Positions 1 through 9,093 of a stretch of 64,000 bases of DNA are shown piece by piece (the first letter of the stretch is position 1; every line of letters starts with the position of its first letter). The DNA comes from Pseudomonadota bacterium (GTDB lineage Bacteria; Pseudomonadota; Alphaproteobacteria; Rhizobiales; Xanthobacteraceae). The stretch lies in the NCBI GenBank assembly GCA_023423415.1, contig JAFAFP010000246.1, forward strand, positions 3,073 through 67,072, read 5' to 3'. The position numbers and the translations under genes are program-made. The notes under the pieces were generated by a model. It saw only the letters and a list, made by a program, of their open reading frames with translations, had not been told where the DNA came from and searched no databases.

Positions 1-52
1 CCAGCTCTGTGTCAAAACCGCCGAAGCTGATCGATCCTACAATGCCGCACAT
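1..52 (-). CDS. asnB: Asparagine synthetase (glutamine-hydrolysing), N-terminal fragment cut by the window edge
   Basis: Read on the minus strand from the ATG at 52, the first 17 codons give MCGIVGSISFGGFDTEL. MCGI-G is the N-terminus of class-II glutamine amidotransferases, where Cys2 becomes the nucleophile after Met removal. AsnB-like proteins of surface-polysaccharide clusters begin this way and amidate sugar or peptide carboxylates. The rest of the gene lies outside the window. It follows the minus-strand sulfotransferase after about 217 bases, so the two may be co-transcribed. Another Ntn amidotransferase such as GlmS cannot be excluded from 17 residues, but the cluster context favours AsnB. 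Confidence 0.6.
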   Translation of the reverse strand, partial: MCGIVGSISFGGFDTEL

Positions 53-269
53 CTGGCGATCGTCTCATGAACCGCAAACAAGGTCGAAATCAAAACGCGA
101 GTCTCGCCGCCACTGCACTCGCATCAAGCATTCCAGTCATCACATCGCCAGTTGATCCGCATGGCACTGCGGGATCCTCGGATCAGATTAATGGCGCGGC
201 GGAGCTCTGTGGCATATCGAAACACGCCCTTACTATCGTCCGACGAAATATTCGCGATCGCGCCATCGA

Positions 270-1172
270 TCAAAAATAGCGGTACTCGCGCATCGCCTGC
301 TTATCCAGGGAAAACTCATCCGCCAACCGTCCATTCCCGTCTTGGAAGCTATTGAAAATGGCGGCCTTCTCCTCATCCGTAGCCCCAGGCAAGCGGATTG
401 GGGAGGATGCCGGACCTCCCACTTTCAGCTTCTCTGCAATCCTGGCCAGCCGCTTTCTGAATTTGGATTGAGGTTTGCGAACGACGACCACACCCTCCTC
501 TTTCGGGGTTTTGTTCAAATGCTCCTGGCCAAGGAGCGGCTCGACTGCGACGGGATCAACGCCCATGGCAGAACCGAGCTGCGCACCAAATCGCGTCTTG
601 TTCTGAACGAAATCCTCAAACAAGACGATATGGACATTGTCCTTCCCCAAGGCCTGCGCATAAGCCTTCGCAACCCTATAAAAGTCGAAGATCTTCGATT
701 CACCCGCCCAATTGCTGCTCGTTTGATGCGCGAGAAAGTCGCTGAACACCTTCTGCTCGAACCTTCGATAGTTCTGAAAGTAGTAGGAGGGAATAAGGTC
801 CTGCTGACGCCTGATGACGATCAGGACTTCAATCTTGTCAGCGTGAGGCGCAAAGTATTTTTGCAGAACAGCGGGCGCGGCGATGGAATCTGTGCGGCGC
901 TCGTTCATCATGAAGAGCCCCTCCGACAACACGTTCGGGATATTCGCAGATAGCTGTCCAATGGAATTGGCGTCGAAAGACCCATGCGAGAGAATATGGT
1001 CGAACCAGGTCTTGTACTCGCCCTTGCCTTGCTTTTGCCCGTAGAAATCGCTCTCGAAAGCACGGCCCAAAAAATTGATCAGTCCAACTTCGTGCAGCCC
1101 CAAAAAAAGCCCATTTTGCAGACTCGTGCTCGCCGACTTGGGATAACCTACATGCAACAACAGCTTTTTCAT
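270..1172 (-). CDS. Sulfotransferase family protein
   Basis: A 300-residue protein that probably transfers sulfate from PAPS to a carbohydrate. Residues 6-17 read LHVGYPKSASTS, matching the 5'-phosphosulfate-binding loop (PKS-x-TT/S). Around residue 120, VIRRQQDLIPSYY resembles the 3'-phosphate-binding stretch with its Arg and Ser. The ATG at 1172 is preceded on its own strand by an AGAGAGA ribosome site, and the P-loop starts within ten residues of it, so this start is sound. It is divergent from the plus-strand polysaccharide genes and lies upstream of the asparagine synthetase fragment. Base composition is visibly less GC-rich than the LPS region further right. The acceptor is unknown. Confidence 0.75.
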   Translation of the reverse strand: MKKLLLHVGYPKSASTSLQNGLFLGLHEVGLINFLGRAFESDFYGQKQGKGEYKTWFDHILSHGSFDANSIGQLSANIPNVLSEGLFMMNERRTDSIAAPAVLQKYFAPHADKIEVLIVIRRQQDLIPSYYFQNYRRFEQKVFSDFLAHQTSSNWAGESKIFDFYRVAKAYAQALGKDNVHIVLFEDFVQNKTRFGAQLGSAMGVDPVAVEPLLGQEHLNKTPKEEGVVVVRKPQSKFRKRLARIAEKLKVGGPASSPIRLPGATDEEKAAIFNSFQDGNGRLADEFSLDKQAMREYRYF

Positions 1173-1421
1173 CGATCTCTCTTTGGGGCGGGTCTAAGGG
1201 CCATGTCTGCCTGAGGCGCTCCCTCGCGGTCAAGTTGTCCTCATGGGACCGTATCGAACGACCACTTTTCGACTGTTGGCTTGTTGGGACTATCTTGCCC
1301 CGCTATTGCGCGATCATCGCGCGAGATCGTAAGCCCCTCCATTGCCAGAAAAAAAACCGGACTTTATAGACCAGCCATAGCGGTTGCTGTCGACATCAAG
1401 CCCACCAAGCCGAGCCAACAA

Positions 1422-2789
1422 ATGGAACCCCTCAGGGCGGCTCTCGCCTTTGTCTGCCGCCATTCGTACCTTAGATCCCCTTGGATCGTGGCCTTGCTCT
1501 TGCGGGGGACCTTGCGCGAGGTTCCACAGAATCGACCTGGCGTGTCCGGGCCCCGCAAGCGGGTCCTCATCCTGCCGCGCCCAGGCCTGACCGAGGACGC
1601 CCTCGCGGCGTTCGGGACTGCCGACAGATTTACGCTGCTCGCTTTCCCCGGCGGCATCATGAAGGCCATTGCGCTCGGCTTTTTGCCGGAGACGATTGAT
1701 GACAACAATTACGCCAATCTGTCGGAAGCAGAAGAAGCGGCAAAACGCAGATACCGCACGTTCCTGATCAAGACATTTCGCCACCTGCAGAAACTCTGCC
1801 GGATCGACATGATCATCAGCGGCAACTTCGCGTATTTTGCCGAACGCGAACTGCATGGCGCATCCGAACAACTTGGAATTCCCTTCATCATTCTGCACAA
1901 GGAAAATCTCAAGAGCCCCGCACGGCTTTCGTTCTACGAAGATCACTACCGTCGCCGGCGCGGCCCTTTCAGCGGACGGCACATCATTGTGTATAATGCA
2001 CTTGAACGTGAATTGCAGATCGCGGCCGGTGTTTTGTCTCCAGACAGGATCACTGTTTGCGGCATGCCGCGTCTCGATCGCGTTCATGCGTGGCGTCGGC
2101 GCGAAGCTCAAAGAACACTGCCGAACAATCCGCTTGTGCTATTTTTTACTTTCGGCGCCAAAACAGGTTTGCCCGTATTGCGGAGAAAGTTCGGAGACGG
2201 CACCAATGTCGAATCACTGCCCAGCTTCGACAATCTCAGTTGGGAGAAGACTGCAGAACTGACAATGGAAGCGATCATACGCTTTGCGAGAGAAAATCCG
2301 CACGTGACCATCATTGTCAAATCAAAGCGTGCCGCCGGACATCTGACGAGCTTTCGGGAAATCGCAAATGGGGACGTGCCGCCAAACGTAACCTTTGCCG
2401 ACGGTGGCGACCCTCTCGATCTCCTGAAGAACGCCTGGGTCGTTGTCGGGATGAACTCCACGGCTCTACTGGAGGCAATAGCTATGGGAAAACCTGTGCT
2501 GTCGCCCAATTTCGCAGAAGCTGCCGATCCGAAAATGGCGCCCTGGGTTGCGGACTTTGGAAAATCAGTCGAACAAAGCAAAACTCCGGACGAACTCGTG
2601 GCGCGGTTGTCCGAACTTACCTGCGGCCCGGCTCCGGTCGTCAGGGCCGAGCTCGAATTGCATGCCCGCGAGTGTCTCGATCTGTGGGCTGGCAACCCTG
2701 ACGGTAAGGCGTGCGAACGAGTCGTTGCCGCAATCGAAAGAGAGACATCAACAAAAGACGCGGCTCTCGCACCGCAATCGGTAGCATGA
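1422..2789 (+). CDS. GT-B-like surface polysaccharide protein, paralogue of the protein at 15079-16455
   Basis: The frame is open from a TTG at 1281, but the ATG at 1422 gives 455 residues, close to the 458 of its paralogue, and the two align from near this start. Shared blocks include DDNNYA, GIPFI-LHKENLK-P-R, RRGPF-GR-I-VYN and GMPRLDR-H-WRR in the N-terminal half, and a C-terminal NSTALLE-A-GKPV block that resembles the nucleotide-sugar-binding half of GT-B glycosyltransferases or CDP-glycerol-type polymerases. The catalytic function is not established. The stop overlaps the start of the ABC exporter by four bases (ATGA), which shows translational coupling and suggests that it builds what the exporter moves. 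Confidence 0.6.
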   Translation: MEPLRAALAFVCRHSYLRSPWIVALLLRGTLREVPQNRPGVSGPRKRVLILPRPGLTEDALAAFGTADRFTLLAFPGGIMKAIALGFLPETIDDNNYANLSEAEEAAKRRYRTFLIKTFRHLQKLCRIDMIISGNFAYFAERELHGASEQLGIPFIILHKENLKSPARLSFYEDHYRRRRGPFSGRHIIVYNALERELQIAAGVLSPDRITVCGMPRLDRVHAWRRREAQRTLPNNPLVLFFTFGAKTGLPVLRRKFGDGTNVESLPSFDNLSWEKTAELTMEAIIRFARENPHVTIIVKSKRAAGHLTSFREIANGDVPPNVTFADGGDPLDLLKNAWVVVGMNSTALLEAIAMGKPVLSPNFAEAADPKMAPWVADFGKSVEQSKTPDELVARLSELTCGPAPVVRAELELHARECLDLWAGNPDGKACERVVAAIERETSTKDAALAPQSVA

Positions 2790-4606
2790 AGAAACATAAG
2801 CACAAGAATTTGATCGCCGATTCCGAGAAGGCGTTTTCAACCAGTCCCGCTCGGGAATACCCGATCAGGCAAATTCTTCCACCAATGCTGAAAGGGCATT
2901 GGCGCCAACTCGTCGTGCTCTTTGTTCTGTTCCTTTTCACCGCGATTGTCGAAGGAATCGGCTTCTCTCTCGTGGTGCCCCTGCTACAGAATTTGTTGTC
3001 GTCGACTTCGGATGCGACCTCCACAAACGCAATTCAGCAAGCCCTCTCGCAAGTCACCTCGCTGATACCGCAAGAGTGGCGGCTCCCCGGCTTGCTCGGA
3101 TTACTCGCCATTGTGTTCCTTGTAAAAAGCATTGGCCTCACGGTTTCATCGGGAATGACCCGGTGGTTCGTGAATACATTGCGGATGGACTGGATCGCGC
3201 GGAGCTTCTTGGCATACGTCAAGGGACCATACGCGATTGTCGCCGCCCGCCCTCATGGCGAGGTCATTCAGACAATAATTGGCGAGACAGATCAGGCTGC
3301 ACGAGGGATCCTCTTGCTGGTTGAGTTCTCTGCCCGACTCATTCAGGTCTGCGTACTCCTCATCCTGCTGCTGTTGACGAGTTGGCAGACGACCATCTTC
3401 GTCATGCTTTTGGGAGCATTGGTATCGGGACTGACCTGGAGCAGCACGCACCGTTTTTCACTGGAAGCCGGCCGAACGAGACAGGTCGTGCGTCGAGATA
3501 CAACTGACGTTGTCAGCGAGACGATTACAGGTCTGCGCACGACCAAATTGCTGGATCTGGCCGACCGGCGCGTCAAGCGCCTCCGCAAAATGCTTCAGCG
3601 CTACCGCTCGGTCGACACCAAATTCGAGGTCACCAGCGGCCTGCCGAGCAATATGGTGGACCTAATCGCCGTAATCGTTGGCGCCGCCGTCATTCTTTTT
3701 ATGACGACAGCACTGAATATGAAGATCGAAGACGTTCTGCCGACCACGACACTCTTCGGCTTGGTGTTCTTGCGTCTTGCCGCGGGTTCCACCTATCTTT
3801 TTTCAAAGCGATTGCAGATCGCGAGCTCTGCAGCTCCGTTGCGGGCTGTGTATGAGGCGATGGAACTGGCTCCGGAGCAACTGCCAGGCTCAGCGCCATT
3901 CCCCGGGTTCAGCGGCGACATTGTGCTGGAAGATATAACGCTGCAACCAGAAGGGCGCCCGACGATCTTCGATCGACTCAATATGCGCATTCCCGCCATC
4001 GGCTTGACCGCGATCATTGGCCCGTCGGGCAGCGGCAAGACCACATTGGTCGATCTTATCGTTCGGCTTCGAACGCCAGATGCAGGGCGCGTCCTAATTG
4101 GCGGAAGGAACGTAAACGAATTTGATGTGCGGTCTCTGCGCAGACGCGTTGGCTATTTGGCGCAAGAGCCACAGCTTTTTGATGGTACGGTTGCAGAGAA
4201 TTTGATGATTGGCCGGTCGGACGCTACCGAAGCGGAGATGCTCGAAGCAGCGCGCATGGCCCACGTGGACGAGTTTGTCTCAACGATGGAGCTCGGTTAC
4301 GCTACGGAATTGGGGCGAGCCGGACACCTTCTGTCCGGCGGACAGCGGCAACGACTCGCGCTGGCGCGTGAATTGCTACGCAATCCGGAGCTCTATATCT
4401 TTGACGAACCGACCAGTGCGCTCGATCAACAAAGCGAAACGATCATCAACGATTTGATAAATCAGCTTTCACGCACTCATCCGGTCGTTGTTATTTCCCA
4501 TCGGCCCGATATCGTCCTTGGCGCTTCAGTCATCTATCGGATCGAGAAAGCCAAAGCCGTGGAACTGAACGCTCTTGAGTTAACTCACACGCAAACGCGC
4601 CGCTAG
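2786..4606 (+). CDS. ABC exporter, fused permease and ATPase (MsbA/lipid-linked saccharide type)
   Basis: A 606-residue half-transporter. The N-terminal membrane domain starts with a helix at about 41-65 and has further hydrophobic spans to about 340. The ATPase domain carries Walker A GPSGSGKTT near 412, signature LSGGQRQRLALARE near 516 and Walker B LYIFDEPTSALD near 536. This family flips lipids, lipid-linked oligosaccharides or polysaccharides across the inner membrane as homodimers. I chose the ATG at 2786, inside the ATGA overlap with the upstream gene, over an in-frame start at 2711 that lies deep in that gene. Position in a glycan cluster suggests export of a lipid-linked glycan; multidrug export is the alternative. 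Confidence 0.85.
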   Translation: MKKHKHKNLIADSEKAFSTSPAREYPIRQILPPMLKGHWRQLVVLFVLFLFTAIVEGIGFSLVVPLLQNLLSSTSDATSTNAIQQALSQVTSLIPQEWRLPGLLGLLAIVFLVKSIGLTVSSGMTRWFVNTLRMDWIARSFLAYVKGPYAIVAARPHGEVIQTIIGETDQAARGILLLVEFSARLIQVCVLLILLLLTSWQTTIFVMLLGALVSGLTWSSTHRFSLEAGRTRQVVRRDTTDVVSETITGLRTTKLLDLADRRVKRLRKMLQRYRSVDTKFEVTSGLPSNMVDLIAVIVGAAVILFMTTALNMKIEDVLPTTTLFGLVFLRLAAGSTYLFSKRLQIASSAAPLRAVYEAMELAPEQLPGSAPFPGFSGDIVLEDITLQPEGRPTIFDRLNMRIPAIGLTAIIGPSGSGKTTLVDLIVRLRTPDAGRVLIGGRNVNEFDVRSLRRRVGYLAQEPQLFDGTVAENLMIGRSDATEAEMLEAARMAHVDEFVSTMELGYATELGRAGHLLSGGQRQRLALARELLRNPELYIFDEPTSALDQQSETIINDLINQLSRTHPVVVISHRPDIVLGASVIYRIEKAKAVELNALELTHTQTRR

Positions 4607-4645
4607 CCACGCGAAGCGCTCTGGATATTTTTCATCTCCGCTGCC

Positions 4646-5767
4646 ATGAAAATTCTCCATATCATCACAGATCTGGATATTGGTGGAGCCGAGATGGCGC
4701 TGACTCGCCTTGTTTCAGCAGCGCCTTCGCACATTAGGCATCACGTCGTTTCGTTGAAAAGCAATGGTCGCCTTGAACAAGAAATCCGCGCAAACGGCGT
4801 CCAGATCACAACACTGGACGTGAAAGGCGCCCGCAATTTTGGGAGCGCGATCACCGGTTTGAGACGCGTGCTCAAAACCCAGCGCCCCGATGTGATTGTC
4901 ACGTGGCTTTATCACGCCGACCTTCTCGGATCTCTCGCAAACCTCCTTACAACACGCACGCCACTGATCTGGAATGTGCGCTGCGCGGACATGGATCTTT
5001 CCAAATACAGCGCAATGACCCGAACGCTTCCACGCTTATTGGCCCGACTTTCGGGCCTCCCGTCCGTCATCATCACAAATTCAAACGCGGGACGCAGGGC
5101 GCATGAAGCGTATGGATATCGCGCTCGCGGCTGGCAGATTATTCCCAACGGTTTCGATATCTCGACATTTCGTCCCGATGATCAGACGCGACTGAGAATG
5201 CGCAAGGCGTTGAAGATCGACGCAACAACACCGCTCATCGGTTTGATCGCGCGGGTCGATCCGATGAAGGATCACGAGACATTCCTGTTGGCCGCTGCAA
5301 AGGTCGCCAGTTTTCTCCCATCTGCCCAATTTTTATTAGCGGGACGCGGCACTGATAATCTCGATTTTAGTAAAACCATTGCAGCCAGGGGATTACCGAC
5401 GGATCGGTTCCTGCTGTTGGGAGAGCGGCTCGACGTCCCGGAGATTTTGACCACCCTGGACTTGGCCGTATCCTCGTCGCGAACGGAGGGCTTCTCAAAT
5501 AGCATCGCTGAAGCCATGGCGACCGGCGTCCCCTGCGTCGTCACGGATGTAGGGGATTCTGCGGCGATCGTTGGCGATACAGGCCGTGTCGTGCCGAAGG
5601 AATCTCCGGACGATCTAGCCCGGGCAATGATTGAAATACTGACATTGCCAGAAGATGAGCGCGCGCGCTTGAGCACTGCTGCGAGAGAGCGAATCTCCCG
5701 AAACTTCGCGCTCGAAGCCACCAACCAGCAATACGCCGACGTCTTTGCGAAGGTGATCAACGGCTAG
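4646..5767 (+). CDS. Glycosyltransferase family 4 (GT-B, retaining)
   Basis: A 373-residue cytosolic glycosyltransferase. The N-terminus has ITDLDIGGAEMAL, the acceptor-side loop typical of GT4 enzymes. The C-terminal half has GLIARVDPMKDHETFL and the EX7E pattern in SRTEGFSNSIAEAMATG, with the two Glu near 281 and 289, which bind the donor sugar nucleotide. It starts 39 bases after the exporter stop on the same strand, so it is probably in the same transcript. It should add one sugar to a growing surface glycan. Donor and acceptor cannot be read from sequence. Confidence 0.85.
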   Translation: MKILHIITDLDIGGAEMALTRLVSAAPSHIRHHVVSLKSNGRLEQEIRANGVQITTLDVKGARNFGSAITGLRRVLKTQRPDVIVTWLYHADLLGSLANLLTTRTPLIWNVRCADMDLSKYSAMTRTLPRLLARLSGLPSVIITNSNAGRRAHEAYGYRARGWQIIPNGFDISTFRPDDQTRLRMRKALKIDATTPLIGLIARVDPMKDHETFLLAAAKVASFLPSAQFLLAGRGTDNLDFSKTIAARGLPTDRFLLLGERLDVPEILTTLDLAVSSSRTEGFSNSIAEAMATGVPCVVTDVGDSAAIVGDTGRVVPKESPDDLARAMIEILTLPEDERARLSTAARERISRNFALEATNQQYADVFAKVING

Positions 5768-5982
5768 GTGGGCCGCAGCCGCCATAATGTCGGAAATGCG
5801 GCTCTGCCATAAGATTGCAGGCTTGTGGAACGAGCCGATTGAAACTAGAAGGTCTAGGTCCGGCCGAAGGTCAAAATGCGCGGTGACGGGGTTTGGCGTC
5901 GATTGCCGGAACAATACGCAAGATCAGCGCATCTCGCGATGCCCAACGACTTCGCCTTGAACAGCAAACCTCTATCGTTCCA

Positions 5983-7044
5983 GTGACCCAGGTTATCAGC
6001 ATAGCAGGCCGGTCGATCGGACCGGGCCACGCCGCCTTCTTGATCGCGGAAGTTGCCCAGGCGCATGATGGCTCGCTTGGCGCTGCGCACGCCTATATCG
6101 ATGCTGCAGCAGCGGCTGGGGCCGACGCCATCAAATTCCAGACCCACATCGCCGATGCGGAGTCGACGCTCGACGAACCATTCCGGGTCAAGTTCTCCCG
6201 GCAGGACGACACACGCTACGCTTACTGGAAGCGGATGGAGTTTACGGCGGAGCAGTGGGCGGGCCTCGCCGAACACGCAGCATCGAAGGGGCTGGTATTT
6301 CTAAGCTCCGCCTTCTCGGTTCGCGCCGTCGAACTGCTGACGCGCATCAAGATGGCCGCGTGGAAAGTCGGGTCCGGTGAAGTCGCCTCACACGATCTCC
6401 TCAGCGCGATGGCGAAAGCAGGCGGCCCCGTCCTGCTCAGCACCGGCATGAGCAGCTACGGGGAAGTTGAGACAGTTGTCGCCGACTTGCGCGGACAAGG
6501 GGCCGAGGTGGCGCTGTTCCAGTGCACGTCACAATATCCCGTTGCCATGAACAATGTGGGGCTGAACGTTATCGACGAGTTCAAAAGGCGGTTCGATTGT
6601 CCGGTGGGCTTGTCCGACCATTCCGGCACGGTCTTTCCAGCACTGGCCGCAATGGCGCGCGGCGCCGATATGATTGAGGCTCACATCGTGTTCGACCGGC
6701 GGATGTTCGGTCCGGATACGCCGGCTTCCCTTACTCCGGAGGAATTCCGCCTTCTCGCCGATGCACGTGACGCGTTTCACCAGATGCTGGGCAATCCGGT
6801 GGACAAGGACATGCTGGCGGACTCGCTCCGCCCCACCCGGCAGATTTTTGGCAAGAGCCTCGCCCTCGTGCGGGACATGCCGGCGGGAACCACATTGACC
6901 CGCGATATGCTGACATTAAAGAAACCCGGCAGCGGCATCCCTGCGGCCGCCGTCGATCAATTGATTGGAAAGCAACTCAAACGTGCGGTAGACGCACGAA
7001 ACTTGCTTTCGTGGGAAGATGTTGATGTCCGAACGCCCTCGTAA
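5983..7044 (+). CDS. neuB: N-acetylneuraminate (nonulosonate) synthase
   Basis: NeuB condenses an N-acetyl hexosamine such as ManNAc with phosphoenolpyruvate to make a nine-carbon nonulosonic acid. The barrel domain has FLIAEVAQAHDGSL, DAIKFQTH, KVGSGE, LLSTGMSS and CPVGLSDHSGT. The C-terminal SAF (antifreeze-like) domain includes GKSLALVRDMPAGT. The frame is open from a TTG at 5893, but the GTG at 5983 gives a 353-residue protein whose N-terminus (MTQVISIAGRSIGPGH) fits the family, near 346 residues. Neither start has a convincing ribosome site. The gene ends inside the neuC start region. Substrate choice (ManNAc or a 6-deoxy derivative) is not settled, but a neighbouring NeuC favours ManNAc. 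Confidence 0.88.
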   Translation: MTQVISIAGRSIGPGHAAFLIAEVAQAHDGSLGAAHAYIDAAAAAGADAIKFQTHIADAESTLDEPFRVKFSRQDDTRYAYWKRMEFTAEQWAGLAEHAASKGLVFLSSAFSVRAVELLTRIKMAAWKVGSGEVASHDLLSAMAKAGGPVLLSTGMSSYGEVETVVADLRGQGAEVALFQCTSQYPVAMNNVGLNVIDEFKRRFDCPVGLSDHSGTVFPALAAMARGADMIEAHIVFDRRMFGPDTPASLTPEEFRLLADARDAFHQMLGNPVDKDMLADSLRPTRQIFGKSLALVRDMPAGTTLTRDMLTLKKPGSGIPAAAVDQLIGKQLKRAVDARNLLSWEDVDVRTPS

Positions 7045-8188
7045 AATCTGTGTCGTCGTCAATAGCCGCGCCAACTATGGACGCATCAAGAGCGCCATGC
7101 GGGCAGTTCAGCAGCATCCGCAGCTCGAGTTGCAGCTTCTTGTCGGCGCCTCTGCATTGCTCCATCGCTTCGGCAGCGTGGTCGATATTATCCGTGCCGA
7201 TGGCTTCCAGCCCACCGCCGTCGTGCATTCGATCGTGGAAGGCGAGACCCCGACAACGATGGCCAAGTCAACCGGCCTCGGCGTGCTCGAACTCGCGTCG
7301 CAGTTTGAGAATATTAAGCCGGATGTGGTGCTGACGGTCGCAGACCGCTTCGAAACCATCGCGACCGCGATCGCAGCGAGCTACATGAATATTCCTGTCG
7401 CCCATACGCAGGGTGGCGAGGTGACAGGTTCGATTGACGAGAGCGTGCGCCACGCCGTCACCAAGCTGTCGCATATTCACTTCCCGGCGACCGAGCGTGC
7501 ATACGATTTCCTGCTGCGCATGGGCGAGGAAGAAGACACGGTGCATCTGACAGGATGCCCGGCCATGGATCTCGTCGCCGATGCCGACCTGACGCTCCCG
7601 CCGGATCTGTTCAAGCGATATGCCGGCGTCGGCGCCGACATCGATCCGAGCCGTCCGTATCTCGTCGTGCTGCAACATCCCGTCACGACGGAATATGGTC
7701 AAGGGTTCGCCCAGATCAGCGAAACTCTGAATGCCATCGCGCAAATTGGTATGCAGGTCGCGTGGCTGTGGCCCAACGTGGATGCCGGCTCCGACGACGT
7801 TTCAAAGGGATTGCGCGTGTTCCGCGAACACAACAATCCCGACTATCTGCACTTCTACCGCAACTTCTCACCTGAGGATTATCTGCGTCTCATCAAGCAC
7901 TGCGCGTGTCTGGTCGGCAATTCGTCATCCGGGCTGCGTGAAGGCGCGTTCATGGGCTTGCCCTGCGTCAACATCGGCACACGGCAACAAGGTCGCGAGC
8001 GCGGACCAAACGTGCTCGACGTGCCGTATGAAGCAGGAAAGATCGAAGCTGCGATCCGCCGTCAGGTTGCGCACGGACCGTACCAGCCATCGACGCTGTT
8101 CGGTGACGGCACTGCGGGCGTACAGATCGCCAACCTCCTCGCCACCGCCGATTTCCGCATTCAGAAAAAGCTCTCCTATGTCGGTTGA
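7025..8188 (+). CDS. neuC: UDP-N-acetylglucosamine 2-epimerase, hydrolysing
   Basis: Converts UDP-GlcNAc to ManNAc plus UDP, the first step of bacterial sialic acid synthesis. The 387-residue protein has VVNSRANYGRIKSAM at the N-terminus, AHTQGGEVTGSIDESVRHA mid-protein and GNSSSGLREGAFMGLPCVNIG with RQQGRERG in the C-terminal nucleotide-binding half, all characteristic of NeuC. GGGAAG at 7013-7018 lies six bases before the ATG at 7025 and abuts an earlier ATG at 7019, so 7025 is preferred. It overlaps the end of neuB by 20 bases and the next gene by 11, so it is coupled on both sides. A UDP-sugar variant acting on a bacillosamine derivative (as in legionaminate synthesis) is possible. Confidence 0.87.
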   Translation: MSERPRKICVVVNSRANYGRIKSAMRAVQQHPQLELQLLVGASALLHRFGSVVDIIRADGFQPTAVVHSIVEGETPTTMAKSTGLGVLELASQFENIKPDVVLTVADRFETIATAIAASYMNIPVAHTQGGEVTGSIDESVRHAVTKLSHIHFPATERAYDFLLRMGEEEDTVHLTGCPAMDLVADADLTLPPDLFKRYAGVGADIDPSRPYLVVLQHPVTTEYGQGFAQISETLNAIAQIGMQVAWLWPNVDAGSDDVSKGLRVFREHNNPDYLHFYRNFSPEDYLRLIKHCACLVGNSSSGLREGAFMGLPCVNIGTRQQGRERGPNVLDVPYEAGKIEAAIRRQVAHGPYQPSTLFGDGTAGVQIANLLATADFRIQKKLSYVG

Positions 8189-9080
8189 CCATTTCGGGGC
8201 GTGCGAAATCTGCGGCTCGTCGAACTGGCACGCGACCTATCGCGGCCCGGTCCGCGACGGCGCGTTCGGGCGGCTCACCACGCCAACGGTCGTCGCACGC
8301 TGCGGAAACTGTGGCGTCGAGCGTCTGGCTGAGGACGCCACAAAGGACGAAGATTTCTACAAGGGCACCGAATACCGGGCCGCGCTCAACGAAGCCACCG
8401 ACGCCGCCGGTTTCTTCGCTGAGCACGACAGACTGCAATTGCAGAACCTGCAGCAGCTTTGGCCGGAAACGCTGCGCGGCAAGACCATTGCCGATATCGG
8501 CTGTGCAGCGGGAAGTTTTCTGGATCATGTGAAAGGATTGCCCGCACGCGCGATCGCGATCGAGCCCTGCATTCCCTATCACCAGTCGCTCTCCGAACGG
8601 GGCTTCGACGTCTATGCGTCGCCGTCCGATATGGGAGAAGCCGCGACTGTCGACTGGGCGTTCTCCTTCAGTGTCATCGAGCACGTCAACGACCCGAAGA
8701 CGTTTCTCGCCGACATCCGTTCGATGGTGAAGCCAGGCGGGCGCGTGCTCATCTCCACGCCCAACCGGACGGATGTGCTGATGAGCCTTCTTCCGGACGT
8801 TTACCCCTCGTTCTTCTATCGCGCCGTTCATCGCTGGTATTTCGACGCGGCGTCGCTGACCCGTTGTGCACAATCCGCAGGGCTGGAGGTCGAGCAGATG
8901 CGATGCGTGCATCGCTTCGGCATCTCGAATGCGTTGATCTGGTTGCGGGACAAGAAGCCCGGCGGCCACAAGCCGCTGCCGAATATCAATGCTCCGCTGC
9001 TGGATGCGGTCTGGGCACGCGCTTTGGAGCTCGAAGGCACCGGCGACTATCTGTACGCTGTGCTGGTTCGCAAGGACTGA
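8178..9080 (+). CDS. Class I SAM-dependent methyltransferase with N-terminal zinc-finger-like motif
   Basis: A 300-residue protein. Residues 8-50 carry two Cys pairs (CEICGS and CGNCG), a zinc-ribbon pattern seen in sugar C- or O-methyltransferases of polysaccharide clusters. The SAM-binding fold follows with GKTIADIGCAAGSFLDHV (motif I near 105), then AFSFSVIEHVNDP and GGRVLISTPNRTD. I chose the ATG at 8178, overlapping the neuC stop by 11 bases; longer readings of this frame run through neuC. Its place between neuC and neuA suggests that it methylates the nonulosonic acid, its precursor or the finished glycan. The acceptor is unknown. Confidence 0.75.
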   Translation: MSVDHFGACEICGSSNWHATYRGPVRDGAFGRLTTPTVVARCGNCGVERLAEDATKDEDFYKGTEYRAALNEATDAAGFFAEHDRLQLQNLQQLWPETLRGKTIADIGCAAGSFLDHVKGLPARAIAIEPCIPYHQSLSERGFDVYASPSDMGEAATVDWAFSFSVIEHVNDPKTFLADIRSMVKPGGRVLISTPNRTDVLMSLLPDVYPSFFYRAVHRWYFDAASLTRCAQSAGLEVEQMRCVHRFGISNALIWLRDKKPGGHKPLPNINAPLLDAVWARALELEGTGDYLYAVLVRKD

Positions 9081-9093
9081 GGGGATCACCCGC

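Noticed and set aside
67..355. Two overlapping plus-strand frames (70 and 67 codons) at the left end
   Set aside because: They have no family character and lie in the intergenic stretch between two minus-strand genes. The minus-strand MCGIVG reading at 1-52 explains part of the region better.
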